A DNA stretch of 32,404 nucleotides. It comes from Caulobacteraceae bacterium. GTDB taxonomy: Bacteria; Pseudomonadota; Alphaproteobacteria; Caulobacterales; Caulobacteraceae. The stretch spans positions 1-32,404 of the forward strand of contig PLSW01000059.1 in the NCBI GenBank assembly GCA_003165275.1, in the 5' to 3' direction. Position numbers and translations under genes: made by a program. A model generated the notes under the pieces. The model had not been told where the DNA came from. It worked only from the letters and a program-made list of their open reading frames with translations, and ran no database searches. Each line of letters starts with the position of its first letter. Position 1 is the first letter of the stretch. Below, piece after piece: positions 14,805 to 23,065 of this stretch.

Positions 14805-17300
14805 TCAGCCTGACTGGGCGACGGCCTTGGCAGGCGCGGCGGGCTCACAGGCGCCCGCGACCGCCGCAACCAGGTCGGTGGCGCTGATCGGCTTGGTCAG
14901 GTGCCCGTCCGCCCCGGCCGCTGACGAGGCAGCCGCGTGCTCGGCCATGGCGTTGGCGGTCAGGGCGAAAATCGGCGTGCGCCCCCTGCCCTGCAGACCT
15001 TCCTTGGCCCGGATCGCCCGAATGGCGGTGAGGCCGTCCATGACCGGCATCTGCATGTCCATCAGGATCAGGTCAAAGGCCGCGGCCTCCGCAGCGGCGA
15101 TCGCCTCGGCGCCGTTCTCGACGCAGACTAGATCGACGCCCATCGACTCCAGGATCAAGGCGACCACCTTGCGGTTGGTCGGATGGTCCTCGGCCAACAG
15201 GACCCGCGGCGGTTTCCCGATCGCCTCCGGCGCTCTGGCGATGGCGTCCGGGGGGGGTGTTGGCGCGCTCGGCGGGGCGGGCGCTTCGCCGGCCGCAACC
15301 GCCGCGGAAACCGCCGGCAGTTCGACCTCGAATGAAAAGACCGCCCCCTTGCCCGGGGTGGAGCTGGCGCTGAGATCGCCGCCCATGGCCTGGACCAAGG
15401 ATCGCGAAATGGCCAAGCCAAGGCCGGTCCCCCCGAACCGGCGGGTGCTGGAGCCGTCAGCCTGCTCGAAACGCTTGAACATCCGGCGGCTGGTCTCGGC
15501 GTCAAAACCGACTCCGGTGTCGATCACCGACAGGCGAAGGCGCACGCCCTCCCCGAGGGGCTCGGCCTCGACGTTCAGGGACACCCGCCCGTGGTCGGTG
15601 AACTTGACCGCATTGGAAAGCAGGTTCGAGAGAATCCACCGAAGGCGGGCGGGGTCGCCGACCACCTGGACTTGCGCCGCTGGCGATATGGTCGACTTGA
15701 ACTTCAGTCCCTTTTCCAGGGCGCGGGGTTCAAATTCCGCCGCGACCCCGCGCAGGGCGGCGGCAAGGTCGAAGGGTTCCGCGGCCAGCTCGGCCTTGCC
15801 GGATTCGAGGCGGGCCAGTTCGAGCACGTCAGCGATCAGGGCTTCAAGCGTCCTGGCCGAGGCTTCGATCACACCGACCATCTCCCGCTGGCCGGCGGAA
15901 AGCGGGGTGCGGCCGAGGACGCCGGCGACGCCGGTCACGCCATTCAGCGGCGTGCGGATCTCGTGACTCATATTGGCGAGAAATTCGCTCTTGGCGCGGT
16001 TGGCCGCCTCTGCCGCGTCGAGGGCCTTGATCATCGCCGCCTCCGCGCGCTTGTCACGATCGACATTGCGCATCACGCCGACCACGCGCTCGGTGCGGCC
16101 CTCGGCGTTTCGCTTGGCTTCGGCCACCACCGAGACCCAGACGTGCGGGCCCTCGGGCTGTAGAATGCGATGGACCGACCGGTAGAGCCCGCCCTCCTGC
16201 TCATGGCGGTCCCAGAGGGCCTTGGCCTGTTCGCGGTCGGACGGATGCACGCCCATCCACACCTGGTCCATGGATCGGGGACTGAAATCGCCGTCCAGGC
16301 CCCCGAGGCCGGCGCCTTCCGTGTGCAGCCGTTCGTGGCGGAGATCGAGGTCGTAAACCGACAACTCGGCCATCTCGGCGGCCATTCGGAACCGTTGCTC
16401 CGACTGCTCGGCCCGGTGGAGGGATTCCACCATGTCGGTGATGTCGTGGGTCATGATCAGCAGGCCGCCGATCGCGCCGGTCGGGTCTCGCCAGGCCGTC
16501 GCTTCCGCCTGCGCCCAGAAGGCGTGGTCGGGGCGGGGACGGAGTTCGAGCCTGTCGTAGGCGACGACCTCGCCCGACAGGGCGCGCTGGAAATCCGCGC
16601 CCATGCGCGCCTGGCTGGTGGGAAAGAGATCGTAGATGCGCCGCCCTTCGACCTCGACGCCCTCCATGCGCATGTCGCGGCGCCACCGGGGGCTGACCCG
16701 CAGGATGCGCAGGTCCTTGTCGGTCATCACCAGGGCCACGGGCGCGGCCTCGACAATGGCGGCGATCTGCTCGCTGAGCGCCCGGGCTTCCGCGGTGGAG
16801 CGGGTGGCTTCGCGCACAGCGCGGCGACGCTCGCACTCCTCGGCGGCCAGGGCGGCGAGGTCCTCCAGCCGCTCGGCGAGAAAGGCGTCGTAGGGTCTCG
16901 GCCGGCTGTCGATGATCGACAGGGCCCCGACGCGGGCGCCGTTGGAAAGGCGGATCGGTGCGCCGGCGTAGAACCGGCATTGGGCCGGACCGGTCACGTT
17001 GCGGTTGGCGCTGAAGCGGGCATCCTTGGCCAGGTCTTCGACCCAAAGCACCTTAGCGCCGACGACCACGTGGGCGGCGAAGGCTTCGTCACGCGCGACG
17101 GGCGCCGATAGCTGCGCGCCCTCGCCCGCGGTCCACAGGCCCTTGGCCTGGACGAAGTCGACACGGGCGCTGCGCACCCCCGCCAGGCTGCGGGCCAGCA
17201 GGGCGATCCGGTCGAAGGACGGCCGCGACGCTTCCAGGTCCAGCGCCTCGATCGCGGCGAGGTGGACCTTTTCGTTCGTGCGCCGTGGGTTTGCGGGCAT
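14805..17300 (-). CDS. Hybrid sensor histidine kinase (GAF-PAS-PAS-HisKA-HATPase-REC)
   Basis: This 831-residue kinase has no membrane segment, so it is a cytosolic sensor. Domain order is GAF (about 20-160, with CRFYAGAPIRLSNGARVGAL), PAS (about 180-300), PAS/PAC (about 305-425), HisKA with phospho-acceptor His446 in MSHEIRTPLNG, HATPase (about 545-660, with LLSNAVKFTDHG, DTGVGF and GGTGLGLAIS), and a C-terminal receiver (about 695-815) with Asp748 in LILMDMQMPVMDG. The receiver suggests internal phospho-transfer to an Hpt protein encoded elsewhere. The signal is unknown. The start at 17300 is chosen because the GAF domain follows directly; a GTG at 17342 is an alternative, and neither has a strong ribosome site. 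Confidence 0.92.
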   Translation of the reverse strand: MPANPRRTNEKVHLAAIEALDLEASRPSFDRIALLARSLAGVRSARVDFVQAKGLWTAGEGAQLSAPVARDEAFAAHVVVGAKVLWVEDLAKDARFSANRNVTGPAQCRFYAGAPIRLSNGARVGALSIIDSRPRPYDAFLAERLEDLAALAAEECERRRAVREATRSTAEARALSEQIAAIVEAAPVALVMTDKDLRILRVSPRWRRDMRMEGVEVEGRRIYDLFPTSQARMGADFQRALSGEVVAYDRLELRPRPDHAFWAQAEATAWRDPTGAIGGLLIMTHDITDMVESLHRAEQSEQRFRMAAEMAELSVYDLDLRHERLHTEGAGLGGLDGDFSPRSMDQVWMGVHPSDREQAKALWDRHEQEGGLYRSVHRILQPEGPHVWVSVVAEAKRNAEGRTERVVGVMRNVDRDKRAEAAMIKALDAAEAANRAKSEFLANMSHEIRTPLNGVTGVAGVLGRTPLSAGQREMVGVIEASARTLEALIADVLELARLESGKAELAAEPFDLAAALRGVAAEFEPRALEKGLKFKSTISPAAQVQVVGDPARLRWILSNLLSNAVKFTDHGRVSLNVEAEPLGEGVRLRLSVIDTGVGFDAETSRRMFKRFEQADGSSTRRFGGTGLGLAISRSLVQAMGGDLSASSTPGKGAVFSFEVELPAVSAAVAAGEAPAPPSAPTPPPDAIARAPEAIGKPPRVLLAEDHPTNRKVVALILESMGVDLVCVENGAEAIAAAEAAAFDLILMDMQMPVMDGLTAIRAIRAKEGLQGRGRTPIFALTANAMAEHAAASSAAGADGHLTKPISATDLVAAVAGACEPAAPAKAVAQSG

Positions 17301-17382
17301 GCCTGCAATCTCGCGTGGTGAAGCCTGCAAGCATGACCGCACGGGATTAAGCCTTCGTATTTAGGCTAACGGCGCTTCAGCC

Positions 17383-17874
17383 TCAGGCCGTGACCTGCAG
17401 CAGCAGGTCGAGGGCGGCGGCGGCGAAGGCGCGCATATTGTCCTCCCGGTCCGCTTCCCCCGTCTCCAAGGTGAAGGCCATGTCCACGGGGCCGGACACG
17501 GCGACGCAGGTATGGCCGGCGGAGTCGCCGTAGGGATTGCCCGTCGGGCCCGCGGCCCCGGTTTCCGATATCCCCCAGGTGGCTCCAAACTGCTCGCGCA
17601 CGGTGCGGGCCAGGAGCAGCGCATAGGGCTCACTGGCGGACCGCATGCCGGCCACGTCCTCGCGGGTCAGGCCCATCAGCCGCATCCGGGCACGGGCGGT
17701 ATAGACCACCGCGCCCCCCAGGTAGTAGGCCGAGGCGCCGGGCACCGCGAGCAGGGCCGCGGAGATCAGGCCGCCGGAGGAGGACTCGGCCACAGCCAAG
17801 GTCGAGCCCGCCGCCTTCAGCCGCTCGCCCAGGGTGTGCGCTTGTTGCAATAGCGTCTGCAATTCGGTCTCCAT
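17383..17874 (-). CDS. pncC: CinA C-terminal family nicotinamide-nucleotide amidase
   Basis: This 163-residue enzyme is the stand-alone CinA C-terminal domain, which deamidates NMN to nicotinate mononucleotide in pyridine nucleotide recycling. Conserved blocks are TLAVAESSSGGLISAALLAVPGAS (cut at AESSSGG, where the family has AESCTGG), a YYLGGAVVYT strand, and GISETGAAGPTGNPYG. The usual Cys of AESCTGG is Ser here, which is tolerated in relatives. Full CinA proteins also have a COG1058 domain; it is absent. The ATG at 17874 is preferred over a TTG at 17904. It is divergent from the HlyIII gene and lies about 80 bases upstream of the kinase gene. Confidence 0.85.
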   Translation of the reverse strand: METELQTLLQQAHTLGERLKAAGSTLAVAESSSGGLISAALLAVPGASAYYLGGAVVYTARARMRLMGLTREDVAGMRSASEPYALLLARTVREQFGATWGISETGAAGPTGNPYGDSAGHTCVAVSGPVDMAFTLETGEADREDNMRAFAAAALDLLLQVTA

Positions 17875-17932
17875 CCCATCAAGCGCCGCAATGGCGCCAC
17901 GCAACCCATGCTAGGGTTAGCCGCTATCTCAC

Positions 17933-18649
17933 ATGGCGGGGCGTTCCGGCCAATTCGAGTCTTTGAGGCGATCCGTGTCCCTGCCGATCCTACAGGAAGC
18001 CGAACACTATCCAACGCCGGGCGAAAAGCTCGCGGACGGACTGGTGCACGCGGTAGGCCTGCTGGCGGCGGCGGCCGGCGGCGGGGCCCTGCTGGTGCTG
18101 GCGGTGGTCACACACGGCGGCGCCGGCCTGGCGGTGGCGGCGGGCCTGTACATCCTTTGCCTGATCGCCATGCTGAGCTGTTCGGCGGCCTATAACCTGA
18201 CCCAGCCTTCGCGGGCGCGGCCGTTCCTGCGCCGTCTGGACGAGGCGGCGATCTTCCTGATGATCGCCGGCTCCTATACCCCCTTCACCACCCAGCGCTT
18301 CCACGGCGCCTGGTCGCTCGGCATGACCGCCCTGGTCTGGAGCGTCGCGGCGGCCGGGGTGGCCGGAAAGCTGCTCCTGAAACAGCCCCATGAGCGGCTG
18401 TGGACCCTGGTCTATGTGGCCTTCGGCTGGCTGGTGCTGGTCGCGATCCACCCCTTGGTCACCGGGGTCTCGGTGACGGCACTGGTGCTGCTGGTGGTGG
18501 GCGGCCTGATCTATACGACCGGCACCCTGTTCTTCCATTCCGAGCGCCTGCCCTATCGCCGGGCGATCTGGCATGGGTTTGTGGTGGTGGCCGCCAGCGT
18601 GCATTTCGCCGCCATCTGCACCGGCGTGGTCCTGGCCGCGCCGCTTTAG
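17933..18649 (+). CDS. Haemolysin III / PAQR-family membrane protein
   Basis: This 238-residue inner-membrane protein has seven predicted helices. PAQR signatures are visible: YPTPGEKLADGLVHAVG before the first helix, CSAAYNL and RRLDEAAIFLMIAGSYTPF in the middle, and ERLPYRRAIWHGFVVVAASVHF with the last conserved His. Conserved Ser, Asp and His residues form a metal site in the family. Despite the old name, the role in bacteria is membrane homeostasis rather than proven haemolysis. The ATG at 17933 has no ribosome site; a GTG at 17975 with GAGG before it is a credible alternative. Only 7 bases separate it from the convergent methyltransferase gene. Confidence 0.88.
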   Translation: MAGRSGQFESLRRSVSLPILQEAEHYPTPGEKLADGLVHAVGLLAAAAGGGALLVLAVVTHGGAGLAVAAGLYILCLIAMLSCSAAYNLTQPSRARPFLRRLDEAAIFLMIAGSYTPFTTQRFHGAWSLGMTALVWSVAAAGVAGKLLLKQPHERLWTLVYVAFGWLVLVAIHPLVTGVSVTALVLLVVGGLIYTTGTLFFHSERLPYRRAIWHGFVVVAASVHFAAICTGVVLAAPL

Positions 18650-18656
18650 TCGGCTC

Positions 18657-19643
18657 TCAGCCGTCTTCGGCCCAATCGCCCCAATGGAGTCGCCGGGCGC
18701 GGACGAACCGTTCGCGCTCCCGCCTTGGAATGCGGCGATCGACCAGGCCCGCGGGAGTGCAGGCCCGGTAGGCCGCCTCGACCTTGGTCACGCGGGGCGT
18801 CGACATCACCCTCTCGCCCGCGCCCCGGGTTCGCAGGTCAGGCCGCGCCAGAGCCACATAGGCAAACTTCTCATCCTCGAACGGCGCGCTCGCGCCCTTG
18901 ACCAGCCGGTGGTCGCGGGACCGCGGCAGACGCCGGTTGAAGTGACACCAGGCGGGCGCGGTGATCGGACAGGCCTCGGCGTGCGGACAGGGCGCGAGCA
19001 CGGCGCCGCCGTCGGCGATCAGGGCCGACCGGGCCGCGGCGATCCGTTCGAACCCCGCCGGGGTGCCGGGCTCGACCACCACCAGGACGCCGCGCGCCAG
19101 GCCCCAAAGCGTCCGCGCCGTCTCCACCGCGTCGCTGACCCCGACCTCGGCCAGGGCGTAGCTGGCGATCACCAGATCGGCGGGTTCGGGAGGCGCGGTC
19201 AGGGCGCGGAAGTCCGCAAGGACCGGTCGGCTGGCGGCCAGGGCGGGGTGATCGCTCGACCGCGCGAGTTCGGCGGCAAGGGCGAGGAAGGCGCGATTGC
19301 TGTCGAGGAGGGCGACGGCGACGACGTCCGGCCACTGCTCCACCGCCGCCCAACTGGCGCCGCCGGGACCCGCGCCGATGTCGAGCACCGTGGCCGGGGC
19401 AAACTCCGGCGCGCGCTCGGCGATCGCCTCGAACGCCGCATCGACGGCGGCGTAGGTGGCCGGCAGCCGCGACAGGGCGTAGGCGGCGGCGTCCGCCTCG
19501 GCCCTTACCACGGCGCTGGAGGCGCCTTGCGCCCGATAGTGGCCGGAAATACGCGCCGCGCGCTCGGCCAGGTCGGCCCGCGAGACCCCCACCAGCCGTT
19601 GCTCGATGGCGGCCTCAAGGGCCGGCGGAAGGCGAGCGCCCAT
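18657..19643 (-). CDS. Rsm22-family small-subunit rRNA methyltransferase-like protein
   Basis: This 328-residue protein has a class I SAM-binding fold: motif I TVLDIGAGPGGASWA (about 105-118), and ADLVIASYALAEV later. It matches Rsm22, the family of mitochondrial METTL17. After the fold comes CPHAEACPITAPAWCHF, giving Cys219, Cys225 and Cys233 (Cx5Cx7C), and a fourth cysteine, Cys295, in AAYRAC. In METTL17 the equivalent cysteines hold a 4Fe-4S cluster, so an iron-sulfur ribosome-assembly factor is likely. The start at 19643 has GGAG six bases upstream; a longer frame to 19703 does not. It is divergent from the nitroreductase gene. Confidence 0.85.
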   Translation of the reverse strand: MGARLPPALEAAIEQRLVGVSRADLAERAARISGHYRAQGASSAVVRAEADAAAYALSRLPATYAAVDAAFEAIAERAPEFAPATVLDIGAGPGGASWAAVEQWPDVVAVALLDSNRAFLALAAELARSSDHPALAASRPVLADFRALTAPPEPADLVIASYALAEVGVSDAVETARTLWGLARGVLVVVEPGTPAGFERIAAARSALIADGGAVLAPCPHAEACPITAPAWCHFNRRLPRSRDHRLVKGASAPFEDEKFAYVALARPDLRTRGAGERVMSTPRVTKVEAAYRACTPAGLVDRRIPRRERERFVRARRLHWGDWAEDG

Positions 19644-19753
19644 GGCTGCTCCACTGGTTTCAACCGTCCGCCGCCTTAGAACCCGGTCCGCGCAGGGTGG
19701 CAAGGCTGCGACCCGTTCACAAATTTAATTGCCTCACCGAAGAATCTCTGATC

Positions 19754-19772
19754 ATTTAGTTTGATACTAAAT
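19754..19772. promoter_or_regulatory. Perfect palindromic MarR-type operator
   Basis: ATTTAGT-TTGAT-ACTAAAT is a perfect 7-bp inverted repeat with a 5-base spacer, in the only AT-rich stretch of this region, 16 bases before the nitroreductase ATG. TTTAGT/ACTAAA half-sites are typical of MarR-family operators, and a MarR gene is the second gene of the operon. It overlaps what would be the -10 region, so binding would block transcription. The link to that MarR is inferred. Confidence 0.6.
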
Positions 19773-19788
19773 TATCTGGATGTGACCC

Positions 19789-20916
19789 ATGCAACGGCGC
19801 GACTTTATCAGGCTGGCGGGCGGGGGCGCGCTCTTCGCCGCCCTCCCCGCCTGCACCGCGACGGCGGACCCGCGCCGCGCCTGGGTTCGTCCCGGTCAGG
19901 GCGAAAGCGACCCGCGGCGGCGGGCGCTGGCCTGGGCGATCCTGGCGCCCAACCCGCACAATATGCAGCCCTGGCTCATCGACCTGCGGACGCCCGGCGA
20001 GGCGACGCTGTACATCGATCACGGGCGGCTGCTGAAGGACACCGATCCCTTCAACCGCCAGATCGTCATCGGCTGCGGCGCCTTTCTGGAGCTGGCGAGG
20101 ATGGCGGCGGCGCAGGACGGATGGGCGCTTGAGATCGACGCCTTTCCGGACGGCGAGCCGCAGCCGCGCCTGGATGGGCGGCCCGTCGCGCGGATGCGCT
20201 TCGCCCAGTCGACGCCTGAGCCTGATCCCCTGTTCGCCGCGGCGGCGGACCGACACACCAACCGCCAGCCCTTCGACGCCCAGCCGGTGTCGCCCCAGGC
20301 GGCGACGGGGATCATCCAGGCGGCATCGAGCCGAACGGTGAGCGCCGGCGCCGCCGTGGACCCCGCCCGGGTCGCGGCCTTGGCGGCGATCGCGGCGGAG
20401 GGCGCGCGGATCGAGGCCTTCACCCCCGCGGCCAACACCGAAACCGCCGAGCGGACGCATTTCGGCGACACCGATGTCGCCGCCCACCCATGGGGGATAT
20501 CCCTGTCCGGACCGCTCATGGGCGCCCTGCACGCTGGCGGCCTCTTGACCGCGGCGGCGATGAAAACCGAGGGCTCCTTCGCCTTCAACGAGATGCTGAA
20601 GTCGCTGAAGGCCGGGGCGGATACGGCGCGCGGCTGGGTCTGGCTGACCACTTCGACCAACACGCGGGCCGGCCAGCTGGCGGCGGGGGGCGCCTATCTG
20701 CGCGCACAACTCGCCGCCACGGCCCAGGGGCTGGCGATGCAGCCGTTCAGCCAGTGCCTGCAGGAATATTCCAGCATGGCGGGCGCCTTCGCCGCCGCCC
20801 ATGGGGCGATGGCGCCCGGCGGCGGCCGGGTGCAGATGTTCGCGCGAGTCGGCCATGTCGGCGCGGTCCCGCCCGCCCCCCGCCGAGGCCTGGACGCCCA
20901 GATCATGAAGGGCTAG
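19789..20916 (+). CDS. Tat-exported Acg-type nitroreductase-family protein
   Basis: This 375-residue protein has a twin-arginine signal, QRRDFIRLAGGGALFAALPAC, read here as RRDFIRLAGG followed by a hydrophobic run. A Cys at residue 22 or so could be a lipidation site. The mature part is an FMN-binding nitroreductase of the Acg-like kind: APNPHNMQPWLIDL holds the FMN contact, DRHTNRQPF is a second conserved block, and GLAMQPFSQCLQEY a third. Substrates of such exported enzymes are not settled; nitro- or quinone compounds are possible. It sits behind a MarR-type palindrome, and a MarR gene follows after 9 bases, forming an inducible operon. Confidence 0.85.
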   Translation: MQRRDFIRLAGGGALFAALPACTATADPRRAWVRPGQGESDPRRRALAWAILAPNPHNMQPWLIDLRTPGEATLYIDHGRLLKDTDPFNRQIVIGCGAFLELARMAAAQDGWALEIDAFPDGEPQPRLDGRPVARMRFAQSTPEPDPLFAAAADRHTNRQPFDAQPVSPQAATGIIQAASSRTVSAGAAVDPARVAALAAIAAEGARIEAFTPAANTETAERTHFGDTDVAAHPWGISLSGPLMGALHAGGLLTAAAMKTEGSFAFNEMLKSLKAGADTARGWVWLTTSTNTRAGQLAAGGAYLRAQLAATAQGLAMQPFSQCLQEYSSMAGAFAAAHGAMAPGGGRVQMFARVGHVGAVPPAPRRGLDAQIMKG

Positions 20917-20925
20917 CGGGAGTGC

Positions 20926-21378
20926 ATGAGCCCACCCAGCCCAGCCCGTGACCGCCCGGACGTCCGCGTCCTCACCGAGATCGGCATCATCGCCCAGTTG
21001 TCCGCCACGGCGCTGGAACGGCTGTTGCCCGCCGGCCTGTCGGCGGCGCAGTTCGGGGTGCTGAACCACTTCGCCCGCCGCGGCGGCGAGGAGACCCCGG
21101 CCCACCTGGCGGACGCCTTCCAGGTGACCCGCGGCGCCATGACCAACACCCTGGCGCGGCTGGAGGCCCAGGGGCTCGTCGCCGTTCGACCCGACGCCGG
21201 CGACGGCCGGCGCAAACAGGTCTCGATCACCGCCAAGGGCCTCGACGTCCGCGAAGCCGCGTTGAAGGCGACCAAGCCGCGCCTCGACGCCATCCGGGCG
21301 GCGATCCCGGCGACGGAATTCGAGGCCGCCCTGCCGTTCCTGTCGCGCCTGCGAGCCTGGCTGGACGACAACCGCTAG
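20926..21378 (+). CDS. MarR-family transcriptional regulator
   Basis: This 150-residue winged-helix regulator has the helix-turn-helix at about residues 58-85 (TPAHLADAFQVTRGAMTNTL) and the wing at DAGDGRRKQVSITAKG. The dimerisation helices are at both ends. GGGAG lies four bases before the ATG, and the gap from the nitroreductase gene is 9 bases. It most likely represses its own operon through the palindrome at 19754 and is released by a small aromatic or oxidised ligand; the ligand is unknown. It has no cysteine that would suggest redox sensing. The convergent M20 peptidase gene starts its stop codon two bases downstream. Confidence 0.9.
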   Translation: MSPPSPARDRPDVRVLTEIGIIAQLSATALERLLPAGLSAAQFGVLNHFARRGGEETPAHLADAFQVTRGAMTNTLARLEAQGLVAVRPDAGDGRRKQVSITAKGLDVREAALKATKPRLDAIRAAIPATEFEAALPFLSRLRAWLDDNR

Positions 21379-21380
21379 GT

Positions 21381-22793
21381 CTAGCGCGCCGAGAACACCT
21401 TGATCATGCGATAGGCGTATTCCCCGCCCTGGTCGAAGGCGGCGATGTTCACCCGCTCGTCGCGTCCGTGGGCGCGGGAGTCGTCGATGTCGAAGAGGAT
21501 GGCGCCGGAGACGTAGCTCGGCACGCCGGCGAGGCGGGCGTAGACCGAGTCCGAGGCGCCCGGGGTCATGTCCGGGATCACCGGCAGGTGCGGCCAGAAC
21601 TGGTCGACCAGGCGGTGATACCGGGCGAGAACATCCGGGGTCAGGAGCGTTTCCGGCGCCTGGTCCACCGGCTCGTCGAGGCTGACCTTGATGGCCGGAT
21701 CGCCGATCACGGCCTCCAGGGCCGCCTTGGTCTGGCCCGTCGTCTCGCCAGGGATCAGCCGGCACTGCACCGTCGCGTGGGCGCGGGACGGCAGGGCGCT
21801 CTCCCCCTCTCCCGCCCGCAGCATGGTGGTCACGCAGGTGGTGCGCAGCAGGGCGTTGATGACCGGATCGCCGCCAAGCTTCTCCGCGGAGCCCTCAGGG
21901 GAGGCCCCGGCCAGGGCCTGCATGTCGGCGCCGAGTGGGCCCTTCTGCAGCCCGCCCAGTTCGCGGAAATAGCTGCGGGTGGTGTCGGTGAGATGCATCG
22001 GGAAGCGATACGCGGCGAGCTTTTGCAGGCCGGTAGTCAGCTGGTAGATGGCGTTGTCGGCCCGCGGCAGGGACGAGTGGCCGCCGCGGTTGGTGACCTC
22101 CAGTTCGTAGGTGGCGTAGACCTTCTCGCTGGTCTCCACGCCCACATAGTAGGGCACGGCGTTCTTCCAGACCGGACCGTCGCCGTCAGTGTTCAGCGCC
22201 AGGCCCGCATCCACCAGATCGCGGTGAGCGGCGAACAGCCATTGGACCCCGTCGGCGTCGCCGCCGCCCTCTTCGTCGGCGGTGAAGGCGGCGATGATGT
22301 CGCGATCGGGGACGAAGCCTTCCTTCTTCATGCGGATCAGGGCGGTAAGCACCAGGGCGTCGTCGCCCTTCATGTCCTCGGTCCCGCGCCCGTAGTAGTA
22401 GCCGTCCTTCTCCACCAGCTTGAACGGATCGGTGGGCCAGTCGCGGGGATTGGCCTCCACAACGTCCAGGTGGCCGATCAGCAGCAGGGGTTTGCCGAGG
22501 CCCTTGCCGTGCAGGCGGATGACCACATTGCCCTTGGTCGGATGGTCGGCGGGCGCGACCACATGAACGTCGGCGGGGGCGAAGCCGGCGGCGAGGGCGC
22601 GCCGGGCCACCGCCTCGGCGGCGCCGGTCGAGCCGTTGGCGTGGACCGAGTTGATCTCCACCAGCTCCTTCAGGGTGTCGCGGGCCATGGCCTGGTAGGC
22701 GGGGGGCGGCATGGGGCCGGCGGCGTTGGCCGGCAACGCCAGCGTCAGGGCCGCAGCCAACGAAAGCGCTGAAACCCGCCAAGAACCGATCAT
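21381..22793 (-). CDS. Exported M20-family metallopeptidase
   Basis: This 470-residue di-zinc peptidase would cleave dipeptides or N-acyl amino acids in the periplasm. A signal peptide (about residues 1-24, ending PANA) precedes the catalytic domain. Zinc ligands and the general base are in place: LIGHLDVV (His, Asp), GRGTEDMKG (Asp bridging both metals) and FTADEEGGG (Glu-Glu). The dimerisation lid follows at about 210-330, and a last His lies in DSRAHGRDERV. GGAG lies six bases before the ATG at 22793; a GTG at 22814 and an ATG at 22805 are alternatives. It is probably a single-gene unit, since an inverted repeat element follows the start side. Confidence 0.9.
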   Translation of the reverse strand: MIGSWRVSALSLAAALTLALPANAAGPMPPPAYQAMARDTLKELVEINSVHANGSTGAAEAVARRALAAGFAPADVHVVAPADHPTKGNVVIRLHGKGLGKPLLLIGHLDVVEANPRDWPTDPFKLVEKDGYYYGRGTEDMKGDDALVLTALIRMKKEGFVPDRDIIAAFTADEEGGGDADGVQWLFAAHRDLVDAGLALNTDGDGPVWKNAVPYYVGVETSEKVYATYELEVTNRGGHSSLPRADNAIYQLTTGLQKLAAYRFPMHLTDTTRSYFRELGGLQKGPLGADMQALAGASPEGSAEKLGGDPVINALLRTTCVTTMLRAGEGESALPSRAHATVQCRLIPGETTGQTKAALEAVIGDPAIKVSLDEPVDQAPETLLTPDVLARYHRLVDQFWPHLPVIPDMTPGASDSVYARLAGVPSYVSGAILFDIDDSRAHGRDERVNIAAFDQGGEYAYRMIKVFSAR

Positions 22794-22908
22794 CGCCCGC
22801 TCCATTTCCGACACGGGGTCGCCTCGCCCCGGGGCGAGTGATGCGGCGGCGTGGTGGCGCTGTCAAAGGCTGAGGGTGAGGCGGTGCTCGTCAGTAGGCG
22901 TGTGCGCG

Positions 22909-23046
22909 CCTTCTCCTCTCCCATTCATGGGAGAGGAGGCATCGAGCGAACGCGAGATGACGGAGAGGGCAAGTCTGCCGCCTCCGACTTGCCCGTCATC
23001 TCGCTGCGCTCGCGCCACCTCGCCCATGAATGGGAGAGGTGAAGGG
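22909..23046. repeat. Long nested inverted repeat (REP/BIME-like intergenic element)
   Basis: The gap between the M20 and HIT genes folds as one long stem with two end hairpins. Hairpin 1 has perfect 12-bp arms (22913-22924 and 22927-22938). Hairpin 2 has 12-bp arms with one mismatch (23016-23027 and 23030-23041) and nearly the same sequence. Between them, 22952-22961 pairs with 22995-23004 and 22967-22975 with 22986-22994 around a 10-base loop. Such CTCTCCCAT/ATGGGAGAG elements are common between genes in alphaproteobacteria. It could act as a terminator, a message-stabilising structure or a transposase-linked repeat; no coding capacity is seen. Confidence 0.8.
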
Positions 23047-23065
23047 GCAGCGGAGGTGAGACGGT

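Noticed and set aside
14180-14887. A 235-codon plus-strand frame over the DUF2007 and small helical genes
   Set aside because: No domain or ribosome site; the minus-strand genes have good starts, and one has a recognised family.
19756-21765. A 669-codon minus-strand frame over the nitroreductase and MarR genes
   Set aside because: Composition-driven shadow; both plus-strand proteins are clear family members with ribosome sites.
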